Source: Polytrichum commune (taxonomy: Eukaryota > Streptophyta > Polytrichopsida > Polytrichales > Polytrichaceae). Taken from it: a stretch of DNA of 64,000 bases. Every line of letters starts with the position of its first letter. The first letter of the stretch is position 1. The position numbers and the translations under genes are program-made. Under the pieces are notes generated by a model, which saw only the letters and a program-made list of their open reading frames with translations, made no database searches and was not told the origin of the DNA. The DNA lies in assembly GCA_950295325.1 (NCBI GenBank), contig OX485804.1, positions 35,836,001 to 35,900,000 of the forward strand, given 5' to 3'. Shown piece by piece: positions 61,188-64,000 of this stretch.

Positions 61188-62001
61188 GGCTCGGAGCATA
61201 GCGTAGCGGCTCCCCGACGCTCTTCTCCAAGGAGCAGAGAGGGCAGCGCGGCGGCGCCCCCAATTTTACCCGCCCCGCCCCCGCGGCCGAAGAAACGATT
61301 CCTGGTGTTAGACCTGAACGGGGTCCTCGTCCAATGCGTTCATTGCCCGAGGACCCCCACGGTGCCCTTTTGCAAGCCCGAGGACGCGAATTACGACGGC
61401 CCGCCCACGTTCATAAAGAGCAAGCTAGTTCACCTCCGCCCGTGGCTTCGGACCTTCCTCCAGATGGCCCAACAACGATGGTGGGTGGTCGTTTGGAGCT
61501 CCATGACGGCCGAGAACACCAATGCCGTCGTGGAGTTCATCTTCAAGGGCATCGAGCCCCCGTGCATGGTCCTAGCACAGGAAGCCTGTAGAATATTGTA
61601 CACACCGGACGGCAAAGTCGTCAAAAAACCAAACAACCCCGCTTCCCCCCAATACCTCAAGGTCTTGAAGCCCATTTTTTTGGGACCAGCGGCCGTCCTT
61701 GATAGGCGTCCCCTACGACGTCCGTCCCACCCGCGAGAACACGCTCATGGTGGACGACAGCGCCGCAAAGAACATGTTGAACCCGACGGCCAACCTCATA
61801 GTTTGCCCTACCTGGACGGTCGAGAAGGTCCGGGACCGATTTTTGTTAGACCTTGGTAAATACCTCCAGGCGCTCTGCGGAAGCGGACTGCCCGTAAACA
61901 ATTTTGTTAGGAACAATCCGATAGGCGAGAGATACTTGGATCCACGAGACCATTTGTACAGAGAGTTGTTATCTCACGCGAAATTTAACAAGCTCATTTG
62001 A
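61188..62001 (+). pseudogene. NIF/CTD-phosphatase-like (HAD) exon, apparent frameshift
   Basis: It is joined in phase 0 to the exon ending at 60673 (DQGE/GSEHSVAAPRR), so it appears to be exon 4 of the E2 effector gene. It encodes an NLI-interacting-factor-like phosphatase domain of the HAD superfamily: KKRFLVLDLNGVLVQC (motif I, with DLNG in place of DLDG), HLRPWLRTFL, WWVVVWSSMTAEN (motif II), then ENTLMVDDSAAKNMLNP (motif IV). The frame changes by one base between about 61670 and 61700. One extra T in the run at 61675-61681 would explain it, since the alternate frame reads FWDQRPSLIGVPYDV. This may be an assembly error or a real inactivation. Such domains act on phosphorylated RNA polymerase II tails, but the missing second Asp may lower activity. 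Similar DLNG forms occur in plants. Confidence 0.65.
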
Positions 62002-62022
62002 GACACTACGTGTGTTTGTATG

Positions 62023-62062
62023 TGTATGTATGTATGTATGTATGTATGTGTGTGTGTGCGCA
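62023..62062 (+). repeat. (TGTA)n / (TG)n microsatellite
   Basis: Five or six TGTA units followed by a (TG)n and GCGC run, in the non-coding stretch after the phosphatase stop. Confidence 0.9.
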
Positions 62063-62170
62063 CGCGCCCGTTCATTTTGTGTAATATATGCTTCATATGT
62101 ATCTTGATTTTCACGCGCTCTAGCAAACCCTCCTCCCTTGGGTTTTGTTTCGTTTCCTTTTTTGCGCCAG

Positions 62171-62973
62171 CGTTTGGAGCCCTCGATTGACATCGTCAGC
62201 GAGTCGGACTTGGGGAGCTTCTTCTACGAGACCGTCTACGACGCCGCGTCGACCATTGACTACTCCAAGGAGCCTCTTGACGCCGGCGTCGTCGATAGCC
62301 CCCCACCCAAGCAAATCTTCCGGCATTCTCCGTCCCCGTCGCCGCTCAAGGGCATAAATCGCAAATGCGTCCGGACATCCCCCTCTCCGCCCGGCGGCAG
62401 TAGTACACCTCAACGGCGGCTGCGGATGGACGCTCGGCCAACGAAGAGTGGAACCCTTCCTATTCCTTTGCGGGACGCATTGCCCCTCCTCGCCGACTCC
62501 AACGGGAACGCCCCCGGTGACAAGGTGAACCCCCCCCCCCCCAAACCTGGTTAACCGCGCATTACAATCATTTTGCACTTAAAAAATGAACGTGTGACAC
62601 GTTTGGGTCTTCCTCCCTAAACTAACACATGTGGTCTTGCATTGACGCGTTGCAGGTTGCTCCCACCCGTAAACCTATGCGGTCTAGTGCGTCCATCGAG
62701 TTCGAGCGTATGTACGCCATGACCAGAAATGCGAGACAATCCACTTCATCGTATTCGAATTCTTCGACGTATATTTCGGGCGGCCGACGGACTCCAAAAT
62801 GTGTTATGGATGGCGGTCACCCCAAGAATGGCTATAGTCGCGGGGCGGAGATTTTCAGGAATGTTGAAGCAATGCGAGCAAAAGAAGCTGCAGCAAAAGA
62901 AAAAGAGGCAAAAGAAAAAAAAACAAAAGAAAATGAAGCAAAAGAAAAAGAGGTAGTATCCGAGGCTAGATAG
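62171..62973 (+). CDS. Last exons of the E2 effector gene (uncharacterised)
   Basis: Exon 62171-62524 starts after TTTGCGCCAG (RLEPSIDIVSESDLGSFFYE) and ends GDK/GTGAAC. Exon 62656-62973 starts after GTTGCAG (VAPTRKPMRSSASIEFERMY) and ends in a Lys/Glu-Ala-rich helix (KEKEAKEKKTKENEAKEKE) and stop. Both joins are phase 0, as in the rest of the gene. How 62171 connects to the phosphatase exon is unclear, because the phosphatase frame reaches a stop at 61999-62001 and no good donor is seen before it. It could be a separate small gene. A degenerate palindrome (gtttgggtcttcctccctaaac) lies in the intron. No domain is recognised. Confidence 0.5.
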
Positions 62974-63112
62974 GCCATAGTAGGCGTAGGGTTTTGGGCC
63001 ATAGGCAAGAACATTTTGGGTCGCACTATCCAATGGATGTGTGGTGTTAGCATGATATGCATTTTACATGCCACACTTTGTATGTTTTTTTTTGCAATAA
63101 TATAAGTTAGAC

Positions 63113-63330
63113 ATGATTTCCCCTTCCATATGGTCTAAGGTTTGGAGTGCCTTATTGTGTGCATTAATATGAATGTTTTAAGATTTTCCCTTCAATAAGA
63201 TCTATGGTTTGGATTGCCCTACCTAAACCATATTCATACAAGCTCTCATATTTTGTGTGCATTAATATGAATGTTTTAAGATGTCCCCTTCAATTTGGTC
63301 TAAGGTTTCGATTGCCCACCCTAAACCATC
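63113..63330 (+). repeat. Subterminal tandem repeat near the E2 right end, about 2 copies
   Basis: A unit of about 100 bp contains TGTGTGCATTAATATGAATG, then TTTTAAGAT, cccttcaat, then ctaaggtttggattgcc. It resembles subterminal repeats used as transposase binding sites. Confidence 0.65.
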
Positions 63331-63446
63331 ACAAATATGAGTTATTAATGGGGTTCTTGGTCTAAACACCCGCTTCAAAGTGTTCGCATCTTACAACTTT
63401 CACCAATATGTGTTCCATTTATCCTTGTTCTTATTTCTATGAATGT

Positions 63447-63488
63447 CTCAAAATGCCCAAAAAGTCTCAATTTAACGAATATAGTGTT
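63447..63488 (-). repeat. E2 right terminal inverted repeat
   Basis: Ends ...AAAGTCTCAATTTAACG then AATATAGTGTT, the exact 28-bp complement of the left end. Confidence 0.9.
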
Positions 63489-63492
63489 ATGA
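63489..63492. repeat. Right 4-bp target-site duplication of E2 (ATGA)
   Basis: The same four bases as 46710-46713. Confidence 0.8.
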
Positions 63493-64000
63493 GGTGAATA
63501 CTCATAGGGTTCTTGCCTCCAAAATGGATATTGTGAGCCCAAAGTCGTGCACACATTTAGTCCTAGCCCTTTGAAATTTTTAGTTTATGTGCTTTGAAGT
63601 ATTATGTTACTTCACAAAAATATAAAAAGAGTGAATTGTTAGCCTTAGGAGTACAATGTTATAAGGGGCTTGAAGTGGAGAGGTTAGTGTGTTTTTACCT
63701 TAGGGAAGGATTTGAGTGAATAGGGATAGGTAGGGAGAACTTGGATTGAGTAGTTAGTGAGTAGTCTAGTACAAATGGATGGAGACAACCAAGGTGACTC
63801 AAGAGGCAAGTGCATTCGAATTGGGATGAATGGAGGATCACATTGAGCGCACAAGTGGACCACCTCATCGTGGCCACTTAATGGGGAAGGTCCAAGGAAG
63901 AATGCAAGGTGGAGGATAAGCAAATTCTAAAAGCACCAATCAAATTACGATTTAAGCATCGTGGTTTGAATTAAAGTGGTGAGTGACAATTTGGGAAGGT
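63493..64000 (+). pseudogene. Continuation of E1 effector exon 3 after E2
   Basis: With E2 removed, the E1 frame continues GAG-GTG-AAT: EVNTHRVLASKMDIVSPKS, ungapped against E2 exon 3 (QFYRTQKALAKRMDILDW). It reaches TGA near 63571 and then loses coding character. The E1 right terminus is not reached in this window. Confidence 0.7.

Larger units (their letters stand above)
46714..63488. mobile_element. Giant element E2, 16.8 kb, complete, nested in E1
   Basis: Inverted terminal repeats AACACTATATTCGTTAAATT continue identically for 28 bp (through GAGACTTT) at both ends. Both ends are flanked by ATGA. Contents: an intact DUF7869-type transposase-like gene (minus), about 900 bp of palindrome array, a large spacer, and a large effector gene (plus) with palindromes in its leader intron, introns 1-3 and even exon 3. 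The insertion splits codon 17 of exon 3 of the E1 effector gene. The class is uncertain: the ends contain CACTA at positions 3-7, but the duplication is 4 bp and lies outside the AA, unlike classical CACTA elements. Confidence 0.92.
33181..64000. mobile_element. Giant element E1 (left end in window, right end beyond it)
   Basis: Starts AACACTATATTCGTTAATTG, the same terminus as both ends of E2. E1's own sequence is 33181-46713 and then 63493-64000; E2 is inserted between. Contents: a DUF7869-type transposase-like gene (minus), a palindrome-rich intergenic zone, and an effector gene (plus) with palindromes in its introns. Both genes carry nonsense codons, and the effector also carries a MITE and the E2 insertion, so E1 is an old, probably non-autonomous copy. 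At least 14 kb of E1 lies in the window. No right terminus is seen by 64000, so the boundary and the E1 duplication are not confirmed. Confidence 0.75.

Noticed and set aside
46714-63488. Classical CACTA (En/Spm) assignment for E2
   Set aside because: CACTA occurs at positions 3-7 of the ends, but taking it as the terminus gives no 3-bp duplication. The duplication found (ATGA) lies outside AACACTA, and the transposase motifs are DUF7869-like.
1-64000. tRNA or rRNA genes
   Set aside because: No cloverleaf with A/B boxes or rRNA-like conserved stretch was noticed on either strand; a tRNAscan run would be decisive.

Overview
The window reads as nuclear DNA of a land plant. The evidence is a six-exon plant UDP-glycosyltransferase with a complete PSPG box, a broken ARABIDILLO-type armadillo-repeat fragment, many TTTAGGG-type interstitial telomeric repeats, GT-AG introns and AT-rich intergenic DNA. 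A six-exon UGT is unusual for flowering plants, and DUF7869-type genes are, as I recall, mainly known from algae, bryophytes and other non-seed lineages. I therefore infer a non-flowering plant (bryophyte, lycophyte or fern) but cannot name the species.

Layout. 1-5650: the intact UGT gene and its flanks. 5815-20916: a 15.1 kb hAT transposon with perfect 13-bp terminal inverted repeats (CAGGGTTGTCTAT) and a perfect 8-bp target duplication (ATCCGCAG). It sits inside an older, decayed reading frame. It carries a 1065-aa hAT transposase plus cargo: a protein-kinase-like gene, a coiled-coil/RING-finger gene with one in-frame stop, and a frameshifted small ORF. The kinase, RING and transposase genes each have a GC-rich GTCCGC/CGTTCCC repeat array directly ahead of a TATA box. 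21000-33180: repeat-rich DNA with a decayed MULE transposase (itself hit by a PIF/Harbinger-like MITE), the ARABIDILLO fragment and minisatellites.

33181-64000: two related giant elements, one nested in the other. E1 starts at 33181 and runs past the window end. E2 (46714-63488, 16,775 bp) has terminal repeats AACACTATATTCGTTAAATT and a 4-bp target duplication ATGA. E2 is inserted in exon 3 of E1's own effector gene, and removing E2 restores an ungapped alignment between the E1 and E2 proteins. Each element carries, divergently, (i) a DUF7869-type transposase-like gene and (ii) a large multi-exon gene. In E2 the large gene encodes a DGQH(S)/ParB-like domain, a C-terminal segment resembling a degenerate DNA-methyltransferase, an acidic/proline-rich linker and, apparently spliced in frame, a CTD-phosphatase-like (NIF/HAD) domain.

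The most striking signal is that each element has its own family of near-perfect palindromes. E1 uses arm GTTTACGGACG, two bases, then the reverse complement. E2 uses arm GTTTGGGTCG, two variable bases, then the reverse complement. In both elements they cluster in the same places: upstream of the transposase gene, in the intron before the effector start codon, and in effector introns 1 and 2. I infer cognate binding (or modification) sites for an element-encoded protein, with specificity that diverged between E1 and E2. The E1 genes are decayed (nonsense codons, a 497-bp hAT MITE, the E2 insertion). E2 is largely intact apart from one apparent frameshift in the phosphatase exon.
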